Assembly (NCBI RefSeq): GCF_003349955.1
Contig: NZ_QLKQ01000023.1
Location: forward strand, 18,620 to 82,619
Reading direction: 5' to 3'
Length of the DNA: 64,000 nucleotides
Source of the DNA: Azospirillum brasilense
Lineage (GTDB): Bacteria; Pseudomonadota; Alphaproteobacteria; Azospirillales; Azospirillaceae
Shown in pieces: positions 29,741 through 38,865 of this stretch. Each line of letters starts with the position of its first letter. The first letter of the stretch is position 1. The translations under genes were made by a program, and so were the position numbers. A model generated the notes under the pieces. That model saw nothing but the letters and a program-made list of their open reading frames with translations, searched no databases and was not told where the DNA came from.

Positions 29741-30315
29741 GACAAAGCACCGGAATTGACGTCGGCTCGACCTGTTGCGGCGGCCTTCGGCACGACTCCC
29801 GCCGGACCTTTCTGAAGATCGCCGCGCTGGGCGCCGGGGCTGCGCTGATGGCGCCGCTGACCTCCGGCGCCGCCGGCGCCGCCCAGCCCGGCGGCGCGGT
29901 GGACGCGCTTCTGCTCTCCTGCATGGATTACCGGCTGATCGACGACATCGGCCGCTACATGGACGGGCGCGGGCTGACCAACCGCTACGACCATGTGATC
30001 CTGGCCGGCGCGTCGCTGGGCGCCCTGACCGACCGGAAGAAGGCGTGGGGCGAGGCCTTCTGGGACCATGTGGCGGTCGCCAAGCAGTTGCACGGAATCC
30101 GGCGCGTGATGGTCATGGATCACCGCGACTGCGGCGCCTACCGCGTCTTCCTGGGGACGGATCTGGTGGCGGACCCGGAAAAGGAAACCGCCGCCCACGC
30201 CGAGCAACTGCGCGCGCTGGGCGCCGCGATCAAGGCGCGGCATCCCGATCTGGAGGTGGAACTGCTGCTGATGGCGCTCGACGGCAGCGTCGAGACCATC
30301 GCCGAATCCGCCTGA
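29731..30315 (+). CDS. Tat-exported carbonic-anhydrase-like protein
   Basis: A 194-residue protein with a Tat signal (SRRTFLK, Arg at residues 24-25, hydrophobic to about 45). The mature part matches the beta-carbonic anhydrase fold: CMDYR at 64-68 supplies Cys and the Asp-Arg dyad, and DHRDCGAY near 130 supplies His and the second Cys. It would act outside the cytoplasmic membrane on CO2/bicarbonate, or may be a non-catalytic relative; it is short for the family (about 200-220). The start lies inside a large inverted repeat. Confidence 0.82.
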   Translation: MQYRQSTGIDVGSTCCGGLRHDSRRTFLKIAALGAGAALMAPLTSGAAGAAQPGGAVDALLLSCMDYRLIDDIGRYMDGRGLTNRYDHVILAGASLGALTDRKKAWGEAFWDHVAVAKQLHGIRRVMVMDHRDCGAYRVFLGTDLVADPEKETAAHAEQLRALGAAIKARHPDLEVELLLMALDGSVETIAESA

Positions 30316-30335
30316 GGACGGGCGGACAAGCCCGC

Positions 30336-30381
30336 GGCGCCAGAGCATCGGGGCACCCCTTGCTCCGGCGCCTTTATAATT
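30336..30381 (+). terminator. Terminator after the carbonic-anhydrase-like gene
   Basis: GGCGCC-A-GAGCA (30336-30347) pairs with TGCTC-C-GGCGCC (30361-30372) with one mismatch. The loop can form a further GGGG/CCCC contact. TTTATAATT follows. Confidence 0.7.
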
Positions 30382-30571
30382 CGTATGCGAAATAGTCGGT
30401 TGAGCGCGGTCCTCCCATTTGGTAAACGCAAAGGTAAGGATGTGGCCGGCGAGGTGGCGGGGCACCGCTGCCGCGGATACGACGGCGTGCATCGGACCCG
30501 GGGTGCCATGCGTCCCTTGGGAAGTGCAGGGTTGTGCCGTTCCCTTCCGCCGTGCTGTTCCCGGGCCGCCG

Positions 30572-33490
30572 ATGAGCATTCTCACACGTCTCGTCCTGCT
30601 TGTTCTCCTCGCCAGCCTGCCGGCCATCGGCATCCTGGCCCACAACAGCCTGGCCGCCGTCGAGGCGGGGGAGCGGCAGGCCGAGGCGGAAGCCCGCCGC
30701 CTGCTGACCCTGATCCAGGACGAGCAGCAGCGGGTCGTGGAGGGCATGCGCGGCGTTCTGGTGACGGTGGCCGAGATGGCGCCGCGGCTCGCCATCGACC
30801 CCCAGCAATGCTCCTCCACCCTGAACCGCCTGCGCGGCCGGCTGCCGCGGGTGAAGGGCATCGCCCTGACCGATCTCGACGGCTCGGTCCGCTGCGCCAG
30901 CGATTCGAGGTTGAACGGCCTGATGGTGGCGGCGCTGCCGCACATCCGCATGGCGCTCTACGGGCAGGGCTTCGTCGTCGGCGACTACGCGGTGCGGCGG
31001 CTGGACGGGCGCCCCGTGCTGCCCTTCGCGGCGCCCTACACCGACGGGGCGGGCCGCATGGCGGGGGTGGTGTCCATCGCGCTCGACGCCGGATGGCTGC
31101 GCGAGTATCTGGCGGAGAAGCCGCTGCCGGCGAACGCCATGCTGGTGCTGGCCGACCGCAACGGCACGCTGCTGGGCCGCTTCCCCGGCAGCGACGACCA
31201 GCGGGTGGGCATGCCGCTGCCCGAACCGTTGATGGCCCTGCTGCGCGCGCCGTCCGACGGCGTGGCGGAGGTCGCCGGCCTGGATGGCGAGCCGCGGATC
31301 CTCGCCTACGCCCCGGTCGACCAGAAGGTCCGCGAGCTGTTCCTGGCGGTGGGGCTGGACCGGACGGAAGCGCTGCGCCCGGTCACCGCCGCGGCCGAGC
31401 GGAGCGCCTTCCTGCTGGCGCTGGCGGCGGCGCTGTCCCTGGCCGCGGCCTGGATCGGCGCGCGCCTGTTCGTGCTGCGCCCGGTGGCCCGGCTGAAGCG
31501 GGTGGTCGGGCGCTGGAGCGCCGGGGACCGGGCTGCCCGGATCGGGCGGCCGGGCGACCGGTCGGAGATCGGCGCCCTGGGCCGCGCCTTCGACGCGATG
31601 GCTCAGGAACTCCAGGCGCGGGAACTGGCCCGCGACGCCGCCCACGCCGCCGAACACCGCATGGCCGCGACCCTCGCCGCCTCGACCGACGCGGTGGTGG
31701 AGCTGGACCATGAGGGCCGCGTGACCTTCGCCAACGAGAAGGCGGCGCGCCTGTTCGGCGGTGGCGGGGACCTCATGGGGCACGTCTTCGTGGCCCTGCT
31801 GCCGCCGGGCGTGGCCGAGTCCTTCACCGCGCGCTTCCGCGACGCTCTGGACCGGGGAGAGCCGGAGGAGTTCGAAATCCGGCTGGCCGGTGACGAGAAA
31901 CGGGCCGGTGGCGACTGGTACGCCCTGCGCCTGTTCGCCACCGGCGACCGGCTGGCCGTCTACGCCCAGGACGTGACCCGCCGCAAGGAGGACGAACGGG
32001 CGATCCGGCGGGCCGTGGAGCGTCACCGCTCCCTGCTGGAAACCGCCGCCGACGCGATCCTTCTGGTCGACGCCAATGGCACGGTGCATACCTACAACCG
32101 CGGCGCGGAGCGCATCTTCGGCCATCGCCCGGCCGACGCGGTCGGGATGGACGTGCGCCGTCTGATCCCGGGCGGCCTGATTTCGGAACCCCTCAGCCCG
32201 GACCGGCTGGCCGACGGCGTCGCCCGCGAGGTCGAGGGGCGGCGGCGCGACGGGCTGGCGGTGCCGCTGGAGCTGTCGCTCTCGGCCTGGAGCGATGGCG
32301 ACGACCGCTTCTTCACCGCCATTTTGCGCGACATCACCGAGCGCAAGCGCACCGAATCGGCGCTGCGCCGCGCCAAGGACCAGGCGGAGCGGGCCAACCG
32401 GGCGAAGTCGCGCTTCCTCGCCGCCGCCAGCCACGACCTGCGCCAGCCGGTGCAGTCGCTGTTCTTCCTCACCTCGGCGCTGGGCGAGCAGATTCAGGGC
32501 ACCCCGGGCCACGGCACGCTGACGACCATGCAGCAGGCGCTGGAGGCGCTGAAGCGCCTGCTCGACGGCCTGCTGGACATCTCCAAGCTCGACGCCGGGG
32601 TGGTCGAGCCGGTGACCACCACCGTGGCGATCCAGCCCCTTTTCGAGCGCCTCGCCGCCGAATACGCGCCGGAGGCGGCGCGGCGCGGCCTGACCCTGCG
32701 CGTCGTCCCGACCACGCTGCACGCGCGCAGCGACCCCATGCTGCTGGAGCGCATCATCCGCAACCTGCTGGACAACGCGCTGCGCTACACCGGGCGGGGC
32801 GGGGTGGTGCTGGGCGTGCGGCGATCGCGCCGCCGCTTCCACATCGCCGTGTGCGACAGCGGCGCCGGCATCCCGCCGGACCGCCAGGAGGATATCTTTG
32901 AAGAGTTCACCCAGCTCGGCAACCCGGAGCGCGACCGCGAGAAGGGGTTGGGCCTCGGCCTCGCCATCGTGCGGCGGCTGTGCGCTCTGCTCGGCCACTC
33001 CGTGGCCCTGCGGTCGCGGCCGGGCAGCGGATCGACCTTCCTGGTCACCGTCCCCGTCGCCGAACCGCCGAGGCCCGCCGTGACGACGGTTCCGGCGGTC
33101 GGACGGACGGAGGGCGGCGGGTGCCGGCTCGTCCTGATCATCGACGACGAGGTGATCATCCTGATGGGGCTGCGCGCCATGCTGGAGGGGTGGGGTTACG
33201 AGGTCATCGCCGCCACCGCGGGGGATGAGGCGATCCGCCTGCTCGACGAGGCCGGGCGGCGGCCGGACGTCATCCTGGCCGACTACCGGCTGCGCCACGG
33301 CAAGACCGGGCCGGAGGCGTTGCGCGCCATCCACGCCCATTGCCGGTTCCCGATCCCCAGCATCATCCTGACCGGCGACACCGCCCCCGAACGGATCGTC
33401 GAGGCCCAGCGCAGCGGCTTCGCCATCCTGCACAAGCCGGTGTCGTCCCATCACCTGAAGCAGGTGGTGGCCGAAGCCGGGAGCCGCTGA
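30572..33490 (+). CDS. Hybrid sensor histidine kinase/response regulator with two PAS domains
   Basis: A 972-residue membrane kinase. Helix 1 is at about 5-22 and a periplasmic cache-like domain spans about 25-275. Helix 2 is at about 280-300, then HAMP. PAS 1 starts at about 370 (ASTDAVVELDHEGRV) and PAS 2 at about 490 (ETAADAILLVDANG). The phosphoacceptor is in AAASHDLRQPVQSL near residue 625, and HATPase has NLLDNALRYTG near 730. A C-terminal receiver has its acceptor Asp in VILADYRLR near 900. The HDLRQPVQ type is typical of hybrid kinases that phosphorylate separate regulators. No partner is adjacent; it converges on tyrS with 23 bases between. Confidence 0.93.
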   Translation: MSILTRLVLLVLLASLPAIGILAHNSLAAVEAGERQAEAEARRLLTLIQDEQQRVVEGMRGVLVTVAEMAPRLAIDPQQCSSTLNRLRGRLPRVKGIALTDLDGSVRCASDSRLNGLMVAALPHIRMALYGQGFVVGDYAVRRLDGRPVLPFAAPYTDGAGRMAGVVSIALDAGWLREYLAEKPLPANAMLVLADRNGTLLGRFPGSDDQRVGMPLPEPLMALLRAPSDGVAEVAGLDGEPRILAYAPVDQKVRELFLAVGLDRTEALRPVTAAAERSAFLLALAAALSLAAAWIGARLFVLRPVARLKRVVGRWSAGDRAARIGRPGDRSEIGALGRAFDAMAQELQARELARDAAHAAEHRMAATLAASTDAVVELDHEGRVTFANEKAARLFGGGGDLMGHVFVALLPPGVAESFTARFRDALDRGEPEEFEIRLAGDEKRAGGDWYALRLFATGDRLAVYAQDVTRRKEDERAIRRAVERHRSLLETAADAILLVDANGTVHTYNRGAERIFGHRPADAVGMDVRRLIPGGLISEPLSPDRLADGVAREVEGRRRDGLAVPLELSLSAWSDGDDRFFTAILRDITERKRTESALRRAKDQAERANRAKSRFLAAASHDLRQPVQSLFFLTSALGEQIQGTPGHGTLTTMQQALEALKRLLDGLLDISKLDAGVVEPVTTTVAIQPLFERLAAEYAPEAARRGLTLRVVPTTLHARSDPMLLERIIRNLLDNALRYTGRGGVVLGVRRSRRRFHIAVCDSGAGIPPDRQEDIFEEFTQLGNPERDREKGLGLGLAIVRRLCALLGHSVALRSRPGSGSTFLVTVPVAEPPRPAVTTVPAVGRTEGGGCRLVLIIDDEVIILMGLRAMLEGWGYEVIAATAGDEAIRLLDEAGRRPDVILADYRLRHGKTGPEALRAIHAHCRFPIPSIILTGDTAPERIVEAQRSGFAILHKPVSSHHLKQVVAEAGSR

Positions 33491-33513
33491 GGGCGCCCCG
33501 GCTCCGGTTCCGC

Positions 33514-34788
33514 TCAACGTGTCCGCAGCAGGGCGTGGCGCTTGCGCCCGGCGGACAGGCGGACCTGCCCCTCGCCGTCGAGATCGGCCAAGGTCAGCAG
33601 CGCCGCCTCGTCGGTGACGGGGGCGCCGTTCACCCGCGCCCCGCCGTCGCGGATCAGCCGCCTTGCCGCCCCTTTGGACTCGGCGAGCCCGGCGGCGGCC
33701 AGCAGGTCGGCCAGCCGAAGGCCGGCGGCGAGGTCGGCGCGGGCGGCCTCCACCACCGGCAGGCCATCGCCCGCCCCGGCCTCCTCGAAGACCCGGCGGG
33801 CGGTCTCCCCGGCCTCGGCCGCCGCCGTCGCGCCGTGGCAGAGGGATGTGGCCTCATGGGCGAGGATCTTCTTGGCCTCGTTGATCTCCGATCCCTGGAG
33901 CGCCTCCAGACGGGCGATCTCGTCCAGCGGCAGTTCGGTGAACAGGCGCAGGAAGCGGCCGACGTCGGCGTCCTCCGTGTTGCGCCAGAACTGCCAGAAA
34001 TCGTGCGGGCTGCGCCGGTCGGCGTTCAGCCACACCGCGCCCGCCGCCGTCTTGCCCATCTTGGCGCCCGACGCGGTGGTCAGCAGCGGCGTGGTCAGGC
34101 CGAACAGCTCCGTCCCATCGACGCGGCGGGCCAGCTCGATCCCGTTGATGATGTTGCCCCACTGGTCCGACCCGCCCATCTGCAGCCGGCAGCCGTGGCG
34201 GCGCGACAGCTCCAGGAAGTCGAAGGCCTGGAGGATCATGTAGTTGAACTCAAGGAAGGTCAGCGGCTGCTCGCGGTCGAGCCGCAGCTTGACGGAATCG
34301 AAGCTCAGCATCCGGTTGACGGTGAAATGGCGCCCGATGTCGCGCAGCATCGGGATGTAGCGCAGCTCGTCCAGCCAGTCGGCGTTGTCGACCATCACCG
34401 CGCCGTTCGGCTGTTCGCTGCCGAAGGACAGGTATTGCGTGAAGGCCCGGCCAATGCCGCCCATGTTGGCGGCGATCTGCGCGTCGTCCAGCATGGGGCG
34501 GCTGGTGTCGCGGAAGCTGGGGTCGCCGATGCGCGTGGTGCCGCCGCCGATCAGCACGACGGGCCGATTGCCGGTCTTCTGGAACCAGCGCAGCACCATG
34601 ATCGAGACGAGATGCCCGACATGCAGGCTGTCCGCCGTGGCGTCGAAGCCGATGTAGGCGCCGACCGGCCCCCGGCGCAGCAGGGCGTCGAGGCCCGACA
34701 GATCGCTGCCCTGATGCAGGAAGCCGCGCTCGTCGAGCACGCGCAGGAAGTCGGACTGGAAGGGGCTGGAAGCGGCGGGGGTCGCCAT
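33514..34788 (-). CDS. tyrS: Tyrosyl-tRNA synthetase
   Basis: Class I synthetase charging tRNA-Tyr. The 424-residue protein has [16 protein letters not shown] with HVGH at 56-59 (HIGH motif) and KMGKT near residue 245 (the KMSKS equivalent, in the form usual for bacterial TyrS). GGSDQWGNI near 205 lies in the tyrosine/ATP region. The C-terminal 70 residues form an S4-like RNA-binding domain ([18 protein letters not shown]). Its Shine-Dalgarno lies inside a hairpin at 34795-34829. Confidence 0.97.
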   Translation of the reverse strand: MATPAASSPFQSDFLRVLDERGFLHQGSDLSGLDALLRRGPVGAYIGFDATADSLHVGHLVSIMVLRWFQKTGNRPVVLIGGGTTRIGDPSFRDTSRPMLDDAQIAANMGGIGRAFTQYLSFGSEQPNGAVMVDNADWLDELRYIPMLRDIGRHFTVNRMLSFDSVKLRLDREQPLTFLEFNYMILQAFDFLELSRRHGCRLQMGGSDQWGNIINGIELARRVDGTELFGLTTPLLTTASGAKMGKTAAGAVWLNADRRSPHDFWQFWRNTEDADVGRFLRLFTELPLDEIARLEALQGSEINEAKKILAHEATSLCHGATAAAEAGETARRVFEEAGAGDGLPVVEAARADLAAGLRLADLLAAAGLAESKGAARRLIRDGGARVNGAPVTDEAALLTLADLDGEGQVRLSAGRKRHALLRTR

Positions 34789-34794
34789 GATGCT

Positions 34795-34829
34795 GATCTC
34801 CGGAAGGGAAGGGCCGCGTCCCGGAGATC
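34795..34829 (-). promoter_or_regulatory. Hairpin sequestering the tyrS ribosome site
   Basis: On the minus strand GATCTCCGG (34829-34821) and CCGGAGATC (34803-34795) form a 9-base stem with a 17-base loop. The GGAG of tyrS is inside the second arm, and the ATG follows 7 bases later. Formation would reduce initiation; the controlling signal is unknown. Confidence 0.5.
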
Positions 34830-35065
34830 ATCTGTCGAAGCACATGCCGCCGGTCAGCGGCGGCATGGTTCAAGTGGTCAAGACTGAACGCGCCGCCCTA
34901 TGGGAGCAGCGTATAATAACGGCTGAAGTGGTGCGTGCGCGTCGTCATGGCCGGAAAGCTAGGCGCGGAGGGGCGAGGCGTCAAGGGCGGATGACGCGCC
35001 GGTGCTGACCCTTTGTCCGATGCCCGGTCATGCGGGGACTGGCGCTCGCCGCACCCATGCCGCAT

Positions 35066-35107
35066 AAAGCCCGTCTTCCCCCTGCCGGGAGGAAGGGCTT
35101 TTCGTTT
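35066..35107 (+). terminator. Terminator-like hairpin immediately before ispE
   Basis: A 15-position stem (35066-35080 with 35087-35101, one mismatch and one T-G pair), 6-base loop CCTGCC, then TTTTCGTTT. It ends about 20 bases before the ispE ATG. It could end an upstream short RNA or act as an attenuator of ispE. Confidence 0.7.
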
Positions 35108-35121
35108 GCGGGGACCCGACC

Positions 35122-36138
35122 ATGAGCGCCATCGCCGAAGCCGCGCCGGCCAAGCTGAACCTCTATCTGCATGTGGTGGGCCGCCGGGACGACGGCTATC
35201 ACGAGCTGGACAGCCTCGTCGCCTTCGCCGAGGTGGCGGACCGGGTGACGGTGCAGCCGGGTGTGGCGCGGATCGCGCTGCGCGGGGTCGACCTGCCGCC
35301 GGTCGGGCCGCGGCTGGCCATCTCCGGCCCCTTCGGCCCGGCGCTGATGGGCGAGAACCCGGCACAGAACCTCGTCATCCGTGCCGCTTACGCGCTGGCC
35401 GCCGCGCTGGGACACGAGGCCGACGCGATGATCGCGCTGGAGAAGGTGCTGCCCGTGGCCTCGGGGATCGGCGGAGGCTCGGCGGATGCCGCCGCGACGC
35501 TGCGCGCCCTGGCCCGGCTGTGGGGCGTGCCGGTGGCCGACCAGCGCCTCTACGAGGTCGCGGCGTCGCTGGGCGCCGACGTGCCGGTCTGCGTCGCCGG
35601 GCGGAGCTGCTATTTCGGCGGCGTGGGGGAGGTGCTGGAGGAGGCGCCGGCCCTGCCCGAGACCTACTCGGTGCTGGTCAACCCCGGCGTGCCGGTGCCG
35701 ACCCCCGCCGTGTTCAAGGCGCGCCGGGGGGCCTTCTCCGCCCCGGCCCGCTTCACCGAGGCGCCCGCCGACGCCGCGGCGCTGGCCGCGCTGCTGAAAG
35801 AGCGGCGCAACGACCTGACCGAGCCGGCGCTGACCGTCGCTCCGGTGATCGCCGAGGTGCTGGCGGCGCTGGACCATACGGACGGCTGCCTGCTGGCCCG
35901 CCTGTCGGGCAGCGGCGCGACCTGCTTCGGCCTCTACGCCGATGCGGAGCATGCCGCCGCCGCGGCCCGGTCGATCCAGGCGGCGCGGCCGCGCTGGTGG
36001 GCGAAGGCCGCCCGGCTGCTGCCGACCCCGGTGGACGCGCCGCCGCTGCCCAAGGGGTTGACGGCACCGTCCGCGGTCACCGCGGCCCCGGCGCCGCCGG
36101 TCCCCTTCCCGGACACCGGCGGCTGGGGCGTCGGCTGA
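35122..36138 (+). CDS. ispE: 4-diphosphocytidyl-2-C-methyl-D-erythritol kinase
   Basis: GHMP kinase of the MEP isoprenoid pathway that phosphorylates CDP-ME. The 338-residue protein has PAKLNLYLHVVGRRDDGYHE at the N-terminus. The ATP loop PVASGIGGGSADAAA is near residue 115, and the C-terminal motif LSGSGATCFG is near 258. The final 40 residues are Pro/Ala-rich and extend beyond the usual end of the family. ATG 35122 has GGGGA upstream and follows a terminator-like hairpin. Confidence 0.96.
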   Translation: MSAIAEAAPAKLNLYLHVVGRRDDGYHELDSLVAFAEVADRVTVQPGVARIALRGVDLPPVGPRLAISGPFGPALMGENPAQNLVIRAAYALAAALGHEADAMIALEKVLPVASGIGGGSADAAATLRALARLWGVPVADQRLYEVAASLGADVPVCVAGRSCYFGGVGEVLEEAPALPETYSVLVNPGVPVPTPAVFKARRGAFSAPARFTEAPADAAALAALLKERRNDLTEPALTVAPVIAEVLAALDHTDGCLLARLSGSGATCFGLYADAEHAAAAARSIQAARPRWWAKAARLLPTPVDAPPLPKGLTAPSAVTAAPAPPVPFPDTGGWGVG

Positions 36139-36165
36139 CCCTCTCGGGCTGACCGCTCTGTGGGC

Positions 36166-36720
36166 TTAGCAGCCGCCGCCGCGCGTCATCGCGCCGCCCA
36201 GCATGGCGCCGCCCAGCGTGCCGGCGGCGGTGGCCGCCAGCTTGCCGTCGCCGCGCCCGAACTGCGAGCCGACCAGCCCGCCGACAGCCGCCCCGCCGAG
36301 CACGCCGATCAGGTCGCCGTCGAGCGGCCCGCACTCCACCACCTGAGGCGCGGCGCGGACCACGCGCGGGCGCTGCTGGACGATCACCGGCGGCGGCTCC
36401 TCGATGTAGACGGGGGCCGGGGCGTAATGCACGACCGGCGGCTCCTCATAGACCACCACCGGCGGGGGGCGGCGCACGATGACCACGCGGCCGTTTCCAT
36501 AGCCGCCGTCGATGTAGCCATGCTCGTAATAGCGGGGCCGCTCGTACCGCTCATGGTCATGCCGGTCGCGGTCATGGCGCTCCTGCTTGGCGCGCCAGCC
36601 GTGGGCCGGCGCCCAGTCGGGCGGATCGGCGAGGGCCGGGGACGCTCCAGCGCCCAAGGCCGCCACACCGGCGAGCAGCGTGATGGCGAGGGATTTGGGG
36701 GTGAAGCGGATGTGCGTCAT
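36166..36720 (-). CDS. Exported glycine-zipper protein (17 kDa surface antigen-like)
   Basis: A 184-residue protein with a signal peptide (TPKSLAITLLAGVAALGAG, cleavage near ALA). Next comes a His/Arg/Tyr-rich stretch, then a Pro/Val-rich region with repeated EEPP and PPPV. The C-terminal glycine zipper at about 150-180 (GVLGGAAVGGLVGSQFG, GTLGGAMLGGAM) is typical of 17 kDa surface antigens that insert in or cross the outer envelope. ATG 36720 is chosen for its GGAG 10 bases upstream rather than 36774. It ends in Cys. Confidence 0.82.
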   Translation of the reverse strand: MTHIRFTPKSLAITLLAGVAALGAGASPALADPPDWAPAHGWRAKQERHDRDRHDHERYERPRYYEHGYIDGGYGNGRVVIVRRPPPVVVYEEPPVVHYAPAPVYIEEPPPVIVQQRPRVVRAAPQVVECGPLDGDLIGVLGGAAVGGLVGSQFGRGDGKLAATAAGTLGGAMLGGAMTRGGGC

Positions 36721-36856
36721 GATGGCTCCAGGATACGTCTCACCCGAATGAACATCCGGGAGCGGAGTCTTCATCCATCCGACCGCCGCATGGGGCGTGA
36801 TCTTTTTGGGGTGCGCGAAAGGGGTAACCCGCCCTTGGTCCGCCCCGCCGTGCCCC

Positions 36857-37732
36857 TCACGCCCACACCGGTTCGGGAAGACTCTCCGTCAGCAACGCGG
36901 TGACCATCTCCACCCCTGCGCGCCGCGCCGCGCCGCCGATCAGCAGCGCCAGCTCCGTCTCCGGCAGCGCCGGCAGGCCGTCCGCCACGCCGAGGAAGCG
37001 CGCCCCGGGCGGCAGGGCGCTGTGGGGAAGCACGCTGACGCCCAGCCCGCCGGACACTGCGGCGCGCACCCCGGCGTGGTTGGGGCTGGAATAGGCGACC
37101 CGCCAGCGCCGTCCGGCGCGCTCCAGCTCATGCACCGCGCGGTTGCGGTAGACGCAGCCCTGCGGGAACAGCACCAGCGGCAGCGGGTCCTCGCGGTGCA
37201 GCTCCTCCGCCGCCGGGCCGACCCAGCAGAGCGGCTCCCGCCACGCGCGCCGCGCACCGGGGTGGCCGGGCTCCTGCTTGACCAGGGCGATGTCGAGGTC
37301 GCCGCACTCCACATCGGCGCGCAGCCGCACCGACAGGTCGCAGCGCACGTCCAGCCGCAGCCGCCGATTCGCCCGCGCGAAATCGGCGAGCAGGCGGGGC
37401 AGCCGCTCCACCGCGTAATCCTCCGGCACGCCCAGCCGCACCACCTCCGCCGCCGGGCGCCCGGACAGGACGGCGTTCGCCTCGTCGTTCAGCGCCAGCA
37501 GCCGGCGGGCGTAGCCGAGCAGCCGTTCCCCGTCGTCGGTCAGCGCGACGGCGCGGCTGTTGCGGTCGAGGAGCGGCAGGCCGACCTGCTCCTCCAGCCG
37601 GCGGATCTGCTGGCTGACCGTCGATTGCGTCTTGTGCACCCGCTCGCCGGCCCGCGTGAAGCCGCCGGCGTCCACCACCGAGACGAAGGTGCGCAGCAGC
37701 CCCAGATCCATCTCGCGCATCGGACCAACCAT
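36857..37732 (-). CDS. LysR-type transcriptional regulator
   Basis: A 291-residue LTTR with the DNA-binding domain at about 5-65 (MDLGLLRTFVSVVDAGGFTRAG, then KTQSTVSQQIRRLE) and a substrate-binding domain. Three in-frame Met codons (37732, 37720, 37711) are possible starts, and none has a clear ribosome site. It diverges from an EamA transporter gene across about 100 bases that contain a perfect 16-base palindrome, so it probably controls that exporter. Confidence 0.9.
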   Translation of the reverse strand: MVGPMREMDLGLLRTFVSVVDAGGFTRAGERVHKTQSTVSQQIRRLEEQVGLPLLDRNSRAVALTDDGERLLGYARRLLALNDEANAVLSGRPAAEVVRLGVPEDYAVERLPRLLADFARANRRLRLDVRCDLSVRLRADVECGDLDIALVKQEPGHPGARRAWREPLCWVGPAAEELHREDPLPLVLFPQGCVYRNRAVHELERAGRRWRVAYSSPNHAGVRAAVSGGLGVSVLPHSALPPGARFLGVADGLPALPETELALLIGGAARRAGVEMVTALLTESLPEPVWA

Positions 37733-37749
37733 TCAAATTTCGAATGCAA

Positions 37750-37765
37750 TGGATGATATCATCCA
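37750..37765. promoter_or_regulatory. Perfect 16-base palindrome between lysR and eamA genes
   Basis: TGGATGATATCATCCA lies in an AT-rich pocket between the divergent genes and close to the lysR start. It is a good candidate for autoregulation and control of the transporter gene by the LysR protein. Confidence 0.5.
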
Positions 37766-37836
37766 ATTTCCAAATGAAAAGGCTCCGCGTCATCCTCTCT
37801 CCAACGCACAGAATTCCGCATGGGAGAGGACCGGCC

Positions 37837-38736
37837 ATGACCCACGCCGCCACACACGCTTTACCCCGGACCGACCCGCGGGCGGCGCCGCTCGCGCTGG
37901 TCGTGCCCTTCTGCCTCGCCTGGAGTTCGGCCTTCGCCGCGGGGAAGATCGGTTTGGCCGACTGCCCGCCGCTGCTGCTGCTGGCCTTCCGTTTCCTGAT
38001 CGCCGGGGCTCTGCTCGCCGCCATCGCGGCGTGGCGGGGCGAGTATCGGGGGATGGCCGGGCGGACGCTCGGCCTGCTGGCGCTGCTCGGCCTGCTCAAC
38101 CACGCGCTCTATCTGGGGCTGAGCTACAGCGGCATGACCCACGTGTCGTCCGGCCTGACCGCGCTGATCGTCAGCGCCAACCCGGTGCTGACCGCGGCCC
38201 TGGCCGCCCTGCTGCTGGGCGAGGCGATGACTCGGCGCAAGGCGGTGGGGCTGGCGCTGGGGGTGGCCGTGGTGGCGCTGGTGGTGCGCGGGCGACTGGG
38301 CAGCGGGACGGACGCGCCGCTGGGCATCGCGCTCGCGGTCGGCGCGCTGGTGGCGCTGTCGGCGGGGACGCTGCTGTTCAAGCGGCTGGCGCCGCGGACC
38401 GGGCTGCTCGCCGGCACCGGGGTGCAGGTGCTGGCGGCGGGCTTGGCGCTGCTGCCCCTCGGGCTGCTGCTGGAGGAGGCCGGGTCGATCCGTCTGACCG
38501 CCGGCTTCGCCGGGTCGCTGATCTATCAGGCGCTGGTGGTGTCGATCGGCGGCTATCTGCTGTGGTTCCGCCTGCTGCAGCGGACGAGCGCCACGGAGGC
38601 CAGCGCCTATCACTTCCTGATGCCGCCGCTGGGCATGCTGTTCGGCTGGGCGCTGCTGGGCGAAACGGTCCAGCCCTGGGACCTGCTGGGCATCCTGCCG
38701 GTGGCGCTGGGCATCCGGCTGGTGACAAGGGGGTAA
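37837..38736 (+). CDS. EamA/DMT-family transporter
   Basis: A 299-residue membrane protein with ten helices in two EamA halves (about 12-140 and 155-290). FCLAWSSAFAAGK in helix 1 and GLTALIVSANPVLTA in the first half are typical; the second half has SATEASAYHFLMPPLGMLFG. Members export amino acids or other metabolites. ATG 37837 has GGGAGAGGA upstream. Divergent LysR is the likely regulator. Confidence 0.9.
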   Translation: MTHAATHALPRTDPRAAPLALVVPFCLAWSSAFAAGKIGLADCPPLLLLAFRFLIAGALLAAIAAWRGEYRGMAGRTLGLLALLGLLNHALYLGLSYSGMTHVSSGLTALIVSANPVLTAALAALLLGEAMTRRKAVGLALGVAVVALVVRGRLGSGTDAPLGIALAVGALVALSAGTLLFKRLAPRTGLLAGTGVQVLAAGLALLPLGLLLEEAGSIRLTAGFAGSLIYQALVVSIGGYLLWFRLLQRTSATEASAYHFLMPPLGMLFGWALLGETVQPWDLLGILPVALGIRLVTRG

Positions 38737-38865
38737 TGGGCGTATCCTGGCAAAAGGGATACGCCTTTCGCGGGGGATCAGGTTGCGCCCTGCGATTGTT
38801 ACGTTTTCATGACGCCCCACTCTCCATCGTCCTGTTGTTGAGGCCCACACGCCGGGAGGCCCACC

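Larger units (their letters stand above)
34789..35121. other. Divergent region between tyrS and ispE
   Basis: About 330 bases carrying two structures described separately: a hairpin covering the tyrS ribosome site and a terminator-like hairpin just before ispE. Between them (34830-35065) I see no ORF or promoter that stands out. A short noncoding RNA ending at the 35066 hairpin is possible but not shown. Confidence 0.5.

Noticed and set aside
34789..35060. T-box riboswitch for tyrS
   Set aside because: No T-box motif or specifier structure is visible, and T-boxes are not expected in proteobacteria.
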